A stretch of DNA of 64,000 nucleotides from Planctomycetota bacterium (GCA_008501825.1 QQUA01000013.1:620001-684000), one strand, 5' to 3'; shown: positions 33,820 through 44,303, counted from the stretch's first letter. Notes: generated by a model from the sequence alone, not told the origin. Translations and numbers: made by a program.

Positions 33820-36800
33820 ATGGAACCCTTCGTCCACCTCCACGTTCACACCGAATATTCCCTGCTCGACGGCGCCAACCGCATTCCCGATCTGGTCGCC
33901 GCGGCGGCCCGGGATCAGCATGCAGCCTTGGCCATTACCGACCACGGCAATTTATTTGGAGCCGTAGAGTTTTACAAAGCTTGCCGCAAAGCCGACGTCA
34001 AACCCATCTTGGGTTGTGAAGTTTACGTAGCTCAAAACGGCCGCAAAAAAAAGCACAGCCGCCGGGACAATCCCTATACCCATTTGACTTTGCTGGCTCG
34101 CGACATGGAAGGCTGGCACAACTTGATGAAGTTGACTTCCATCGCCCACTTGGACGGGTTTCATTTTCGACCTCGGGTGGACTTGGAAGTATTGCATCAA
34201 CATGCCCGAGGCATCACTTGTCTTTCGGGCTGCATGTCCGGTCCGGTGAATCGGGCGCTGAGCCGGGACGATCAGGACGGCGCTTTCGCCATCGCCGGGG
34301 AATTGCGGGATCTTTACGGCCCGGAACATTTTTACTTGGAAGTCATGCGCAACGGCATGGAAGCTCAAGACCGGCTCACCGAGGGCATGGTCGAGCTTCG
34401 CAAGCGCTTGGATTCGCCACTCATTGCCACCAACGACATTCACTATCTGCGCCACGAAGATTGCCAGACCCAGGATGTCCTGCTTTGTATTCACACCGGG
34501 GCCAAACGCGATGACCCCAGCCGCTGGCGGATGGATACGGAAACCCTGTTCTTCCGTACCCGTGAACAAATGAACCGCATTTTCGGCGATTTGCCGGAAG
34601 CCTTGCGCAACACTTTGACGGTTGCGGATCAGGTCAACTTGGAATTGGAGCTCGGCCGGTATCGGTTGCCGAAGTTCCTTCCCGATGATGGCAGCAGTCC
34701 GGAAGATTATTTCCGCCGCCTGTGCCAAGAAGGATTTCAACGACTCTATCCCGATCCTCCGGCCGGCGCCCGGGAACGCCTGGAATATGAAATGGGCGTC
34801 ATTCAAGAAATGGGCTTCGTTTCCTACTTCTTGATCGTTTGGGATTTGATTCGATTCGCCCACGAAGCCGGCATCCCGGTCGGTCCGGGCCGCGGTTCCG
34901 CAGCCGGCAGCATCGTCGCTTATTGTTTGAACATCACCCGCATCGATCCCTTGCGCTACGATTTGATTTTCGAACGGTTCTTGAATCCGTCACGTATTTC
35001 GATGCCGGATATTGACATCGATTTCTGCAAAGCCAAACGAGAGGAAATGTTGCATTACGTTCGGCGCCGCTACGGCGATGAAAACGTATGCCAAATCATT
35101 ACCTTCGGAAAGATGAAAGCGCGAGCGGCTTTGCGCGACGTCGCCCGGGTGCTGGACGTGCCGCTTAGCGAAGTGGACAAGGTGGCGAAGAAGGTGCCGG
35201 AAGGCCCCAAGGTCCAATTGGCCGAAGTTTTGCAAACCGACGCCGAACTACAAGCGGTTCGAAAGCAATCCGAATTGCACCAGGATTGGCTGGATCTGGC
35301 GGTCAACATCGAAGGCTTGTCCCGCCACAGCAGCGTTCACGCCGCCGGGGTGGTGATCGCCGACGAACCGCTGAAGGACATCATTCCGCTCAGCCAACAG
35401 GACGGCGCCGTGACCACGCAGTGGGATATGAAGATCTGCGAGGAATTCGGCCTGTTGAAAATGGACTTCCTCGGCCTGCGCACCTTGACCATCCTGGCCG
35501 ACGCCGCCGCCATGGTGAAGGAAGACAAGGGCGTTTCTTTGGATTTGGACGCCTTGGCCTTGGATGATCCGGATACCTTCCGCCTGCTGCAACAAGCCGA
35601 TACCGAAGGCGTTTTTCAATTGGAATCCGGCGGCATGCGCCGCTTGCTCGGCGATTTAAAACCGAGCACCTATGAAGACATTATCGCCGTCCTGGCTTTG
35701 TTCCGCCCCGGGCCTCTGGGATCGGGCCTTCACGAAACTTATGCCCGGCGCAAGCACGGAGCCGAAAAGGTCAGCTTCCCCCACCCGCTGCTTGAAGAGA
35801 TTCTTCAGGAGACTTATGGCGTTTTGATCTATCAAGAACAAATCATGCGGGTAGCGCAAAAACTGGCCGGTTTCACCCTCAGTGACGCCGACTCCTTGCG
35901 CAAGGCCATGGGCAAAAAGAACGAAAAGCTCATGGGCGGCTTCGCTAAAAAGTTCCTGGATGGCTGCCAGGCCACCCAGGTGGATTCGGCTATCGCCCAG
36001 GACATCTGGGACATGATGGTGAAGTTCGCCGAATACGGTTTCAACAAAAGCCATTCGGCCGCCTATGCCATGGTGACGTATCAAGCCGCCTGGATGAAAG
36101 CCCACTATCCGGAGGAGTTTTATGCTTCCACCTTCACCCATGAAGCCCAAGACTCCGACAAACTTCGCACCCTGATCGAAGACGCCCGCCGCCACGAAAT
36201 TCGAGTTTTGCCGCCGTGCCTGCGTCAATCCAAGGCCTCCTTTACCGTCACCGGAGAGCGTGAAATCCGGTTCGGATTTGCAGCGGTGAAAGGGATCGGC
36301 CAGAGCGCTGCCGAAAAGGTGGTTGAACTGCGGCAAGCAAGGCAGGAGGAAGAAGGCTTTCCCAATGCCGACGAGTTCCTCATCGACGGCGTGGCTGCAG
36401 GATTGACCAAAGGTAGTTTCGAAAGCTTGGTCCGCGCCGGCGCTTTCGATTGTTTCGGCGAAGCCCGAATCGAATTGATGAGGGCGCTTGAAGAACGGTT
36501 GAAAGTGGCCCAAGCCCAAGCCAAGGACCGGCAACGGGGCCAAGGCAGCTTGTTCGACATGTTCGGCGGAAGTTCCCCCACGCCTTCGGCTGCGGTGGTC
36601 TCTTCTTCGAGTCCGCAAGGCGATGCTGAAAGTTCGGAACTCAATGAAGAAGACTGGAAGGAGATTTTGGCGGGAGAAAAGGAAGCGCTGGGTTTGTTCC
36701 TGACCCGGCACCCCTTGGATCCTTATCGCAATTTGCTGGCCGGGATTTCTCCTCACGATTCGCGCAACGTTCACGAAGCGACCCACGGCCATATGGTGGC

Positions 36801-37365
36801 CTTGGCCGGAATTGCCACCCACGTCCAAGTGCGGCCGACCCGAAAGGACCCGAACAAGAAATACGCCCGCCTTCGGATCGAAGATTTATACGGATCCACC
36901 GGGGCCCTCATTTGGGCCAGCACCTTGGAAAACGTAGCCGACTATGTCGTCGAAGATTTCATCGGCCTGTTTCACGGGACTTTGGAACAAAGCTCGGAAG
37001 AGCCGGTGCTGCTGGTGGAGAAGATCGAACCCCTGGCCACCCGGGAGAAGGTGAAGTTGGCCGGATCGCTGCAGATCCAACTTCAGGCGGATCCGCCGAT
37101 TCGAGCCATCGCCGACATCCTTCGCCGTCACGCCGGCCCATCCCTGGTCCGCTTCCACTATCAGGATTCAGAAGGCCGGCCGGTGGTCATGCGGGCGGCT
37201 CGAGACTGGTCGGTGAAGCTGGACAGTGCACTCCTGGACGAATTGCAAAAATTGCTAGGGAAGGACGCCGCTCGCATCGTCGCCGAAAGTAAGAGCACCC
37301 AACCGGCGGAAAAACCCCGGTATCGCCGCCGGGCCAAGACCTCGGCGGCTTCTGCTTCTTCCTAA
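33820..37365 (+). CDS. dnaE: DNA polymerase III alpha subunit
   Basis: The 1181-residue replicative polymerase starts with a PHP domain (HLHVHTEYSLLDGA, AITDHGNL). The C-family catalytic region has GPGRGSAAGSIVAY and the aspartates of PDIDIDF, followed by thumb and fingers (FNKSHSAAYAMVTYQAAW). A helix-hairpin-helix (VKGIGQSAAEKVVEL) and an OB fold close the chain before a basic tail. Length is normal for DnaE1. GAAGG precedes the ATG. It converges on rplQ, with a shared terminator region. Confidence 0.97.
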   Translation: MEPFVHLHVHTEYSLLDGANRIPDLVAAAARDQHAALAITDHGNLFGAVEFYKACRKADVKPILGCEVYVAQNGRKKKHSRRDNPYTHLTLLARDMEGWHNLMKLTSIAHLDGFHFRPRVDLEVLHQHARGITCLSGCMSGPVNRALSRDDQDGAFAIAGELRDLYGPEHFYLEVMRNGMEAQDRLTEGMVELRKRLDSPLIATNDIHYLRHEDCQTQDVLLCIHTGAKRDDPSRWRMDTETLFFRTREQMNRIFGDLPEALRNTLTVADQVNLELELGRYRLPKFLPDDGSSPEDYFRRLCQEGFQRLYPDPPAGARERLEYEMGVIQEMGFVSYFLIVWDLIRFAHEAGIPVGPGRGSAAGSIVAYCLNITRIDPLRYDLIFERFLNPSRISMPDIDIDFCKAKREEMLHYVRRRYGDENVCQIITFGKMKARAALRDVARVLDVPLSEVDKVAKKVPEGPKVQLAEVLQTDAELQAVRKQSELHQDWLDLAVNIEGLSRHSSVHAAGVVIADEPLKDIIPLSQQDGAVTTQWDMKICEEFGLLKMDFLGLRTLTILADAAAMVKEDKGVSLDLDALALDDPDTFRLLQQADTEGVFQLESGGMRRLLGDLKPSTYEDIIAVLALFRPGPLGSGLHETYARRKHGAEKVSFPHPLLEEILQETYGVLIYQEQIMRVAQKLAGFTLSDADSLRKAMGKKNEKLMGGFAKKFLDGCQATQVDSAIAQDIWDMMVKFAEYGFNKSHSAAYAMVTYQAAWMKAHYPEEFYASTFTHEAQDSDKLRTLIEDARRHEIRVLPPCLRQSKASFTVTGEREIRFGFAAVKGIGQSAAEKVVELRQARQEEEGFPNADEFLIDGVAAGLTKGSFESLVRAGAFDCFGEARIELMRALEERLKVAQAQAKDRQRGQGSLFDMFGGSSPTPSAAVVSSSSPQGDAESSELNEEDWKEILAGEKEALGLFLTRHPLDPYRNLLAGISPHDSRNVHEATHGHMVALAGIATHVQVRPTRKDPNKKYARLRIEDLYGSTGALIWASTLENVADYVVEDFIGLFHGTLEQSSEEPVLLVEKIEPLATREKVKLAGSLQIQLQADPPIRAIADILRRHAGPSLVRFHYQDSEGRPVVMRAARDWSVKLDSALLDELQKLLGKDAARIVAESKSTQPAEKPRYRRRAKTSAASASS

Positions 37366-37375
37366 CCTAAGGGGG

Positions 37376-37420
37376 ATAAAAACAAGGCCGGCCGCCAACA
37401 TGAAGCTGGCGGCCGGCAAA
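37376..37420 (-). terminator. Terminator of the alpha operon (converging with dnaE)
   Basis: An 11-bp perfect stem GCCGGCCGCCA/TGGCGGCCGGC has a 9-base loop and is followed on the minus strand by CTTGTTTTTA. It ends the ribosomal gene cluster after rplQ and may also slow transcription from dnaE. Confidence 0.85.
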
Positions 37421-37440
37421 GCGAATCCGCGTAGCTGAGA

Positions 37441-37836
37441 TCAGGCTCCTTCCAGAACCTCTTCGACCTTCGGCGACCGTTCCACGAACTCGAAGTAGGC
37501 TCGGGGCGCCCGATCTCCCAAACGGGGCTTGGCCAGCTTCAGAATCCGGGTATAGCCACCCGGTCGTTCGGCGAACCGGGGCCCGAGGACGTCGAACAGT
37601 TTGGCCACCGCTTCCTCGTTGTTGCCCAGCAGGGAAAGGGCCCGGCGGTAGTTGTGCAGGTTTTTAACCTTGGCCAAAGTGACCAGTTTTTCCACGAAGG
37701 GGCGGTGAGCCTTGGCCTTGACCAAGGTAGTCTCAATCCGCTCGTGTTCGATGAGGGCAATCGCCAGGTTGCGGGCCAGAGCACGGCGATGAGCTCCAGT
37801 CCGGGAAAGCTTGCGGGTCTTGACGCGGTGACGCAT
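37441..37836 (-). CDS. rplQ: Ribosomal protein L17
   Basis: The 131-residue 50S protein starts MRHRVKTRKLSRTGAHRRAL, the conserved basic segment, and contains GGYTRILKLAKPRLGDRAP. It sits near the tunnel exit. It is the last gene of the rpsM-rpsK-rpsD-rpoA-rplQ run, 41 bases after rpoA. Confidence 0.98.
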   Translation of the reverse strand: MRHRVKTRKLSRTGAHRRALARNLAIALIEHERIETTLVKAKAHRPFVEKLVTLAKVKNLHNYRRALSLLGNNEEAVAKLFDVLGPRFAERPGGYTRILKLAKPRLGDRAPRAYFEFVERSPKVEEVLEGA

Positions 37837-37877
37837 GGTTCGCTGTTGAAACGCTGGGAGTAAAGCGGTTCAGGTTC

Positions 37878-38894
37878 TCAGCCTTCTTGATGGCCGAGGA
37901 TTTCCTCTCGATTCATGCCGACCGACAAACCGATCTCGGTCAGCTTCTTTTCGACCTCGCTCAAAACCGTTTGCCCGAGGTTCCGAATGGCCAAGAGCTC
38001 GTCCCGGTTGCGGAATACCAGGTCGCCCAGGGTGGCGATGCCGGCAACATCCAGGCAATTGCGAGCTCGGGTGGAGAGGTTGAGGCGTTCAATCGGCTCG
38101 CTGAGCTGATTTTGCACCCGTTCTCTTTCCCGTTCGGCGGCGGCATCGATGGCCTTGACTTCGTCCACCACCGGCACGCCCATTTGGTTGTCGGTGAAGT
38201 GAACGAATGGATTCAAGTGCTTGCGGTAGATCTTGGCCGCTTCGGTCAACGCCATGGCCGGTGCCACGGTACCGTCGGTCCAGATCTCCAAAACCAAGCG
38301 GTCGTAATTGGTGAATTTTCCGACCCGAGTGGCCTCCACGGCGTAGCGGACTCGAGTCACCGGGGAAAAGGGCGCGTCCAAAGGAATCAATCCGATCTGA
38401 TCCATGGACTCACCGGTTTCCTCGGCGGCGACGAAACCGCGGCCACGACGCACGGTAAGACTTGCCTTCAGCGGCACGCCTTCCTGGGTGATGGTGCAGA
38501 TCGGCATGTCCGGATTGACCACCGTCACTCCGGCCGGGCACTGCAAATCCCCGGCAGTGATCTCGCAGGGACCCACCTTGCTTAGTTCCAAATAAGCCGG
38601 TGCTTCGCTTTCCAAACGAACCCGCACCCGCTTAAAGGCCAGCACGACGTCAGTGACGTCTTGGACAATGCCATCGATGGTCTTGAATTCGTGCTCGACC
38701 CCATCGATTTGAACCGCGGTGACCGCGGTGCCCTCGATGGAACTCAGCAGAACCCGGCGCAGACCATTGCCGATGGAGTGCCCGAATCCCCGTTCAAAGG
38801 GTTCAACGTAGAACTTCGCGTAGGAATCTGTGGCCGAGGACTCATCCAAGGTCACGGAAGAAGGAAGCTCAAAATCCCGCCAGCGAATGCGCAT
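37878..38894 (-). CDS. rpoA: RNA polymerase alpha subunit
   Basis: The 338-residue protein has an N-terminal assembly domain (FAKFYVEPFERGFGHSIGN-like region; RRVLLSSIEGTAVTAVQIDG) and a C-terminal domain after residue 255 (IERLNLSTRARNCLDVAG; IRNLGQTVLSEVEKKLTE) that contacts upstream promoter DNA and activators. Length is close to the 329 residues of Escherichia coli. Confidence 0.98.
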   Translation of the reverse strand: MRIRWRDFELPSSVTLDESSATDSYAKFYVEPFERGFGHSIGNGLRRVLLSSIEGTAVTAVQIDGVEHEFKTIDGIVQDVTDVVLAFKRVRVRLESEAPAYLELSKVGPCEITAGDLQCPAGVTVVNPDMPICTITQEGVPLKASLTVRRGRGFVAAEETGESMDQIGLIPLDAPFSPVTRVRYAVEATRVGKFTNYDRLVLEIWTDGTVAPAMALTEAAKIYRKHLNPFVHFTDNQMGVPVVDEVKAIDAAAERERERVQNQLSEPIERLNLSTRARNCLDVAGIATLGDLVFRNRDELLAIRNLGQTVLSEVEKKLTEIGLSVGMNREEILGHQEG

Positions 38895-38948
38895 GAATGC
38901 TTCTCTCCTGGGAAGACAACGGCTGGATGTAGCGAAGGTTTGGGATGC

Positions 38949-39581
38949 CTACTTGGAACAGAGCTCGACGATGAACTGTTCCTGGATGTCCTGGAAGCGC
39001 AGGTCCTCACGGGCCGGCAAGTTGACGACTTTGACGCTCTTCTGATCGCTGTCCAAAGCCAACCACGAAGGCGCAGACTTGTCGTTGTTCAATTCCAGGC
39101 ATTCGGAAACGATCTTCTTGGACTTTTCCTTGGCGATCGGAGCGATTACGTCGCCGACCCGCACCATGTAGCTGGGAATGTCCACTTTCCGACCGTTGAC
39201 GGTGAAGTGACCGTGGTTGATCAACTGGCGAGCATGAGCCCGAGACAGGCTCAAGCCGGTTGCATCCACCACATTGTCCATGCGGCGTTCCAAAATGGTC
39301 AGCAGATTGACCCCGGTATTGCCGCGCATCGTGTCTGCCATCTGGAAATAGCGACGGAACTGACGCTCCATCACGCCGAAAATCCGCTTGACCTTCTGCT
39401 TCTCCCGAAGGTGAACGCCATAGTCGGATAAGCGCCGGGGACGGGAACGAATATTCATTCCCGGCGGCACGTTGCGCCGGTCGACGGCGCATTTGTCACT
39501 TTCACAGCGACGGCCTTTGAGGAAGAGCTTGTAGCCCTCCCGGCGACAGAGTCGGCAAACGTTTCCGGTGTAGCGAGCCAT
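38949..39581 (-). CDS. rpsD: Ribosomal protein S4, zinc-binding form
   Basis: The 210-residue primary 16S rRNA binder has cysteines at 9, 12, 26 and 31 in its N-terminal arm, the zinc-containing form known from Thermus and Bacillus relatives. The S4 RNA-binding domain follows (NVVDATGLSLSRAHARQLIN-like region, VNGRKVDIPSYMVRVGD). It starts two bases after the rpsK stop. Confidence 0.98.
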   Translation of the reverse strand: MARYTGNVCRLCRREGYKLFLKGRRCESDKCAVDRRNVPPGMNIRSRPRRLSDYGVHLREKQKVKRIFGVMERQFRRYFQMADTMRGNTGVNLLTILERRMDNVVDATGLSLSRAHARQLINHGHFTVNGRKVDIPSYMVRVGDVIAPIAKEKSKKIVSECLELNNDKSAPSWLALDSDQKSVKVVNLPAREDLRFQDIQEQFIVELCSK

Positions 39582-39583
39582 GA

Positions 39584-39970
39584 TCAGACGCGGCGCTTTT
39601 TACGGGGGCGGCAACCGTTGTGAGGAAGAGGGGTAACGTCTTCGATGCAGGAAATCCGAAGCCCACCTTGGTGCAAGCCGCGAATGGCGCTCTCGCGGCC
39701 GGAACCCGGTCCTTTGACTCGCACTTCCACTTCCCGCAATCCCATCTTGAAAGCGGCTTCAGCCACCCTCTGAGAAGCCAGTTGGGCGGCGAAAGGAGTG
39801 GACTTACGCGACCCCTTGTAGCCGACACTGCCGGAGGACTGCCATGAAATGACGTTGCCTTGCAAATCGGTCAGGGTGACGATGGTGTTGTTGAAGGTCG
39901 ACCGGATCATGGCCAGACCTTTGGCCCCTACTTTGCGGCCTTTACGCTTGCTGGATCGGGCGGGACTCAT
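39584..39970 (-). CDS. rpsK: Ribosomal protein S11
   Basis: The 128-residue platform protein has [20 protein letters not shown] and the C-terminal [13 protein letters not shown], which includes the asparagine often converted to isoaspartate. Start is 48 bases after rpsM. Confidence 0.98.
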   Translation of the reverse strand: MSPARSSKRKGRKVGAKGLAMIRSTFNNTIVTLTDLQGNVISWQSSGSVGYKGSRKSTPFAAQLASQRVAEAAFKMGLREVEVRVKGPGSGRESAIRGLHQGGLRISCIEDVTPLPHNGCRPRKKRRV

Positions 39971-40018
39971 GCTTCAGAATGGAACTTGCGGGCGATGTTG
40001 GTGCGAACGTCCATCGGA

Positions 40019-40402
40019 TTACTTCATCGCCTTGACCGACTTCTTCCCGGCGACGGTTTTCCGCGGCCCCTTCCGGCCGCGGGCGTTGGTACGGGTTCTT
40101 TGACCCCGCACCGGGAGGCCACGGCGGTGCCGCAGGCCTCGATAACAAGCAATTTCCCGAAGGCGGTTGATGTTGCCGGCCACTTGCCGGCGCAAGGAAC
40201 CCTCGAGGGCATATTGATTTTCCAAGTGCGCGGCCAAGGCACCGATTTCTTCATCGGACAACTCGCCGGCGCGCTTGTCGGGATCCAACTTCAAAGCTTC
40301 ACAGACTTCGGCAGCACGGGTGTCGCCTACTCCGAAGAGGTAGGTAAGAGCCACTACAGTGCGCTTGTTTCCGGGAATGTCGACACCAATGACGCGGGGC
40401 AT
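40019..40402 (-). CDS. rpsM: Ribosomal protein S13
   Basis: The 127-residue 30S head protein begins [20 protein letters not shown] and ends in the basic tail [20 protein letters not shown] plus KKSVKAMK that reaches the P-site tRNA. It lies 99 bases after rpmJ. Confidence 0.98.
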   Translation of the reverse strand: MPRVIGVDIPGNKRTVVALTYLFGVGDTRAAEVCEALKLDPDKRAGELSDEEIGALAAHLENQYALEGSLRRQVAGNINRLREIACYRGLRHRRGLPVRGQRTRTNARGRKGPRKTVAGKKSVKAMK

Positions 40403-40501
40403 CCTGGCTTTCTCCTAAAGGGTTCTTGACGGTCTTTCGAGGACTTGATGGGTCAGCGGTTCAAGGTTTCGGCATTCGTCCACCCAGGTCCGCCGAGGGA
40501 A

Positions 40502-40618
40502 TCAACCTTGGCGTTGCTTGTGACGGGGATCCCGGGAACAAATCACCCGCAACTTGCCGTGCCGGCGGATGATCTTGCAGCTGCCACACATGCGGCGGAC
40601 ACTTGTTCGAACTTTCAT
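40502..40618 (-). CDS. rpmJ: Ribosomal protein L36
   Basis: Translation of 40618-40502 gives a 38-residue protein starting [20 protein letters not shown] and ending RHKQRQG. Zinc ligands are Cys11, Cys14, Cys27 and His33, so it is the zinc-containing form. It is encoded between infA and rpsM, the standard order. Confidence 0.96.
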   Translation of the reverse strand: MKVRTSVRRMCGSCKIIRRHGKLRVICSRDPRHKQRQG

Positions 40619-40710
40619 TTCGAATTCTCTGAGTCAGGCTGGGTTGGATCCCTTACCGGAGTCGGTTTCCGGCCCGGAACAGGATCCCGGCGGGGTTTCG
40701 TCTTGGGGTC

Positions 40711-40992
40711 TCACCGTCGGCGACCGCCCCCTCCTCTGCGCCGTCGACCTCCGCCGCCTCCGCGACGGGGCCTCCGTTCACCTCGGTAAACGATGCGGCA
40801 TCGAGTCAGGTCGTAAGGAGACATTTCCACCGTGACCGTGTCTCCGGGAGTAATGCGGATGTAGTGCATGCGCATCTTTCCGGAAATGTTGGCCAGCACC
40901 GTATGGCCATTCTCGAGTTGAACGCGAAACATCGCATTGGGCAATGCTTCCCGTACGACGGCTTGAACGGTGATGGGTTCTTCTTTGGCCAT
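40711..40992 (-). CDS. infA: Translation initiation factor IF-1 with Arg/Gly tail
   Basis: Residues 1-70 are a normal IF-1 OB fold ([52 protein letters not shown]) that binds the 30S A site. Residues 71-93 are an added tail made almost only of Arg and Gly, reminiscent of RGG boxes; usual IF-1 ends at about residue 72. ATG 40992 is used because the preceding frame overlaps adk. The methionine aminopeptidase gene often found between adk and infA is absent. Confidence 0.95.
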   Translation of the reverse strand: MAKEEPITVQAVVREALPNAMFRVQLENGHTVLANISGKMRMHYIRITPGDTVTVEMSPYDLTRCRIVYRGERRPRRGGGGGRRRRGGGGRRR

Positions 40993-41039
40993 GAAGATTC
41001 CGGCTCGGTGGTCCTTTTGGCGGCAACGTGGGGTTCGGG

Positions 41040-41612
41040 TCAATGAGGAAGAACCGCACCGATTCGATCCAGCACGTCCGCTTGGATCTCTTCCACGGTG
41101 CGATCCGCGTCAATTTCGACTAAGAGCCCTTGCTCACGATAGTAAGCAACCAAAGGCTCGGTAGTTTCGCTGTACACGCGAAGACGGTTTTGGATGACGT
41201 CTTCCCGGTCATCCTTGCGCCCGCGGCCGAGTAAACGAGCCGTGAGGACGCTTTCGGGAGCCCGGAAGTATAGCGCGGAACCTACGCCCCCGCTACCGCC
41301 CGCCCGGGTCTTCAAAGCTTCGGCCAAAGCCTCCGCTTGGGGCCGGCTGCGGGGAAAGCCGTCCAGCAACAGGACGTCATCCACATTCAGTTCGGCCAAA
41401 CGTCCAGCCACCATGTCGACCATCAGCCGATCGGGCACCAAATCGCCCCGGCTCATGTATTCATTGGCAGCTTGCCCAAGGTCGGATTCCTTGGCCACTT
41501 CCTCACGAAGCACATCCCCGGTGGATAGGTGAATCCACCCTTGACTGGATGCCGCCATATCGGCTTGGGTGCCTTTGCCGGCTCCAGGGGCTCCGAGGAA
41601 GATGAAAATCAT
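41040..41612 (-). CDS. adk: Adenylate kinase, short-LID form
   Basis: The 190-residue enzyme interconverts AMP, ADP and ATP. P-loop [10 protein letters not shown] is at residues 7-16, [14 protein letters not shown] forms the AMP side and the LID is short without zinc cysteines ([17 protein letters not shown]). It starts three bases after the secY stop, as in other spc operons. Confidence 0.96.
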   Translation of the reverse strand: MIFIFLGAPGAGKGTQADMAASSQGWIHLSTGDVLREEVAKESDLGQAANEYMSRGDLVPDRLMVDMVAGRLAELNVDDVLLLDGFPRSRPQAEALAEALKTRAGGSGGVGSALYFRAPESVLTARLLGRGRKDDREDVIQNRLRVYSETTEPLVAYYREQGLLVEIDADRTVEEIQADVLDRIGAVLPH

Positions 41613-41615
41613 GGC

Positions 41616-42929
41616 TTAGCCCCTCCTCCTGGCCCAGCCGGATCCTCCTCCCTTCATGAAACCGTCGTAGTTGCGCATCAACAGGAAGGAGTTGAGTTTG
41701 TCGACGATTTGTAACGCCACGCCCACCACGATGAGAATCGAGGTGCCGCCCAAGAAGTAGGCCACCATCGGGGAGATGTGGAGATTGGACGTCACCAAGG
41801 TGGGCAAAACGGCAATGACCGCCAGGAAGGTGGCCCCTGCCAGAATGATGCGGCCCAGCACGAAGGAAAGATAATCCGAGGTCGCTTTGCCGGGCCGAAT
41901 TCCAGGGACGAAGGAGCCGTACTCTTTCAAGTTGTTGGCAATGTCGTCCGGCTGGAACATCAACTTGGTCCAGAAGAAGGAGAAGAAGAAAATCAGCGCG
42001 CAGTAGACCACGATGTAGAGGAAACTGCCGCCGGCAAACAGGCGCTGGAACCAATCCATGCCGGGAATGGCGCCGAGCAAGTTCGGCACCATGAAGAGCG
42101 CGGAAGCAAAGATGATCGGCATGACGCCGGCTTGGTTCACGCTCAAAGGCAGATAGTGTTTGGAACCGCCGATCACCCGACGGCCGCGGGTCAGTTTCGC
42201 TTGGTGAATCGGAATCCGCCGCTGGCCGCGAGTGATGTAAACCACCACCAGAACCGTGGCGGCCCAGAGCGTGGCCAACAAGATGGACATCTGCCGCGGT
42301 TGCTCGGCCACCGACAAGAAGGCCTGCAAAGAAGAAGGCAAGCTGGCGACAATGCCGCACATAATGATGAGCGAAACGCCGTTGCCGATGCCGTGCTCGG
42401 TAATTTGCTCACCGATCCACATGATGAACATGGTGCCGGCGGTCAAGGCCACGATCACGGTCACGCCGTAGGCAAACGAAGCTCCGCCAGGGACCAGGCC
42501 GTAGTTCGGATTCAGAATCACGCCGACCAACACGAAGAAGGCCTGCAAAATACAAATCGGTAGCGTGGCCCAGCGGGTGTACTGGTTGATTTTCTTTTGT
42601 CCAGCCGCCCCTTCTTTGGACAAAGCTTCCAAAGAAGGCACCACCTTGACCAAGATGCTGAAAATAATGCTGGCGGAAATGTATGGCATGACGCCCAAGG
42701 AGAACAGCACGGCGTTACCGATGCCCGCTCCGGTAAAGGCGTTCATGATTCCGAACAATCCACCGAGGGAACTCCCTCCTACCGCATTCGCCGCTTCTTT
42801 GACCGCACCGATGTCAATTCCCGGCAAGGGAATCTGAAATCCCAAACGGTAAATGAACAGCAGGCCCATGGTGTACAGGATCCTGCGCCGAAGCTCCGGA
42901 ATGCGGAAGAGGTTGAGGACTTGGTCCAT
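41616..42929 (-). CDS. secY: Preprotein translocase subunit SecY
   Basis: The 437-residue inner-membrane channel has ten hydrophobic segments, the plug region around IPLPGIDIGAV and GGLFGIMNAFTG, the cytosolic loop TRGQRRIPIHQAK and GGSKHYLPLSVNQAGVMPII. It forms SecYEG for export of the many lipoproteins in this window. It follows rplO by 23 bases. Confidence 0.98.
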   Translation of the reverse strand: MDQVLNLFRIPELRRRILYTMGLLFIYRLGFQIPLPGIDIGAVKEAANAVGGSSLGGLFGIMNAFTGAGIGNAVLFSLGVMPYISASIIFSILVKVVPSLEALSKEGAAGQKKINQYTRWATLPICILQAFFVLVGVILNPNYGLVPGGASFAYGVTVIVALTAGTMFIMWIGEQITEHGIGNGVSLIIMCGIVASLPSSLQAFLSVAEQPRQMSILLATLWAATVLVVVYITRGQRRIPIHQAKLTRGRRVIGGSKHYLPLSVNQAGVMPIIFASALFMVPNLLGAIPGMDWFQRLFAGGSFLYIVVYCALIFFFSFFWTKLMFQPDDIANNLKEYGSFVPGIRPGKATSDYLSFVLGRIILAGATFLAVIAVLPTLVTSNLHISPMVAYFLGGTSILIVVGVALQIVDKLNSFLLMRNYDGFMKGGGSGWARRRG

Positions 42930-42952
42930 GCTGGCAAAGGCGTTGTTGGCAC

Positions 42953-43399
42953 TTAGGCGATGGCTTCGACCGTGCCGCCGGCTGCTTCAATCTTGGCTTG
43001 GGCGGAGGCGGAGAATTTGTGGGCCCGGATGGTGAGCTTGCGCTCCAATTCGCCCTGGCCCAACACCTTCAACAGGTCGCCGGTTTTCCGGCTCAAGTGG
43101 TTCGCCAGAACCGCTTCAAGATCGACCACCGCTCCATCTTCAAAGTCGTTCAATTCGCCGACGTTGATCAGGGTGAAGTGCTTCTTGAAGCGAGCGTTGG
43201 TAAAGCCCCGGCGCGGGACCTTGCGGTACAGGGGCATTTGCCCCCCTTCAAAACCGGGACGGGGCTTGTCACCGGAACGAGAACGTTGCCCCTTGTGCCC
43301 GCGGCCGGCGGTTTTGCCATCGCCGGAACCCAAGCCCCGGCCGATCCGCTTGCGGTTACGGTTGGGGACACCCTTGGCGGTCACGTCATGCACTTGCAT
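42953..43399 (-). CDS. rplO: Ribosomal protein L15
   Basis: The 148-residue protein has the glycine-arginine N-terminus ([20 protein letters not shown], then [20 protein letters not shown]). Its ATG lies inside the end of rpsE (14-base overlap), leaving no room for rpmD (L30), which usually sits here. Confidence 0.97.
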   Translation of the reverse strand: MQVHDVTAKGVPNRNRKRIGRGLGSGDGKTAGRGHKGQRSRSGDKPRPGFEGGQMPLYRKVPRRGFTNARFKKHFTLINVGELNDFEDGAVVDLEAVLANHLSRKTGDLLKVLGQGELERKLTIRAHKFSASAQAKIEAAGGTVEAIA

Positions 43400-43913
43400 C
43401 GGTCTTCTCCAAGCCGCGCAAATCGGCCAATTCCTCTTCGGTCTTCAGTTGCGCCAAACCGTCAATGGTGGCTTTCACCAAATTGATCGGATTGGTCGAG
43501 CCGTAAGCCTTGGTCAGGACGTCTTTGACTCCGGCCATTTCCAAAACCGCCCGCACCGTCCCCCCGGCAATGATGCCGGTTCCAGGCGAGGCGGGAATCA
43601 GGCGGACCTTACTGGCACAGAAGTGGCCTTCCACTTCGTGGGGCAAGGTCGTGCCGATCCGAGGCACTCGGATCAAATGCTTGCGGCCATCTTTGAACGC
43701 CTTCTGCATGGCCATCGGAATTTCCTTGGCCTTGCCGAAGCCGTAGCCGACCACGCCGTCTTGATTGCCGACCACGGTCAGGGAGGAGAAAGAGAATCGA
43801 CGACCGCCCTTCACCACTTTGGCGGATCGATTCACGGAGATCCGGGCCTCCTTCAATTCTCCCAGGCGCTCGGCTTCCGCCCGGTCCAAAAACTGGTATT
43901 GCTCTTTGGCCAT
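43386..43913 (-). CDS. rpsE: Ribosomal protein S5
   Basis: The 175-residue protein has the double-stranded RNA-binding N-domain ([39 protein letters not shown]) and the C-domain motif [20 protein letters not shown]. It affects decoding fidelity on the 30S subunit. It overlaps rplO at its 3' end. Confidence 0.98.
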   Translation of the reverse strand: MAKEQYQFLDRAEAERLGELKEARISVNRSAKVVKGGRRFSFSSLTVVGNQDGVVGYGFGKAKEIPMAMQKAFKDGRKHLIRVPRIGTTLPHEVEGHFCASKVRLIPASPGTGIIAGGTVRAVLEMAGVKDVLTKAYGSTNPINLVKATIDGLAQLKTEEELADLRGLEKTDASA

Positions 43914-43922
43914 CTCTGCTTC

Positions 43923-44297
43923 CTAGAACTTCAGGCCGCCTTTGCGGGCGGCTTCGGCGAGAGCTTTCACCCGCCCGTGGTAGAGGTAATAGCTGCGGTC
44001 GAAAACCACTTCCTGGACGCCGGCAGCCAAAGCCCGTTCGGCAACTTTGGCCCCCACCGCCGAGGCGCAGGAGGTTTTGTCCTGCTGCTCCAGGCCGCCA
44101 AGCAATTCCTTCTCGTAAGTACTGGCCGAAGCCAGGGTACGACCGGCTTGGTCGTCGATGATTTGAGCAGAGATGTGCTTGTGGCTGCGGTAAACGCTCA
44201 GCCGCGGCCGATCGCTGACCAAAGCCAAACGCCGACGAATGCCGAGCTGCTTGCGCAGCCGCCGTTTCCACTTCTTCTTTTGCTGGAGGTGATCCAT
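43923..44297 (-). CDS. rplR: Ribosomal protein L18
   Basis: The 124-residue 5S rRNA-binding protein has [19 protein letters not shown] and ends with the typical [20 protein letters not shown] plus KGGLKF. It lies nine bases before rpsE. Confidence 0.97.
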   Translation of the reverse strand: MDHLQQKKKWKRRLRKQLGIRRRLALVSDRPRLSVYRSHKHISAQIIDDQAGRTLASASTYEKELLGGLEQQDKTSCASAVGAKVAERALAAGVQEVVFDRSYYLYHGRVKALAEAARKGGLKF

Positions 44298-44303
44298 GAT
44301 CTA

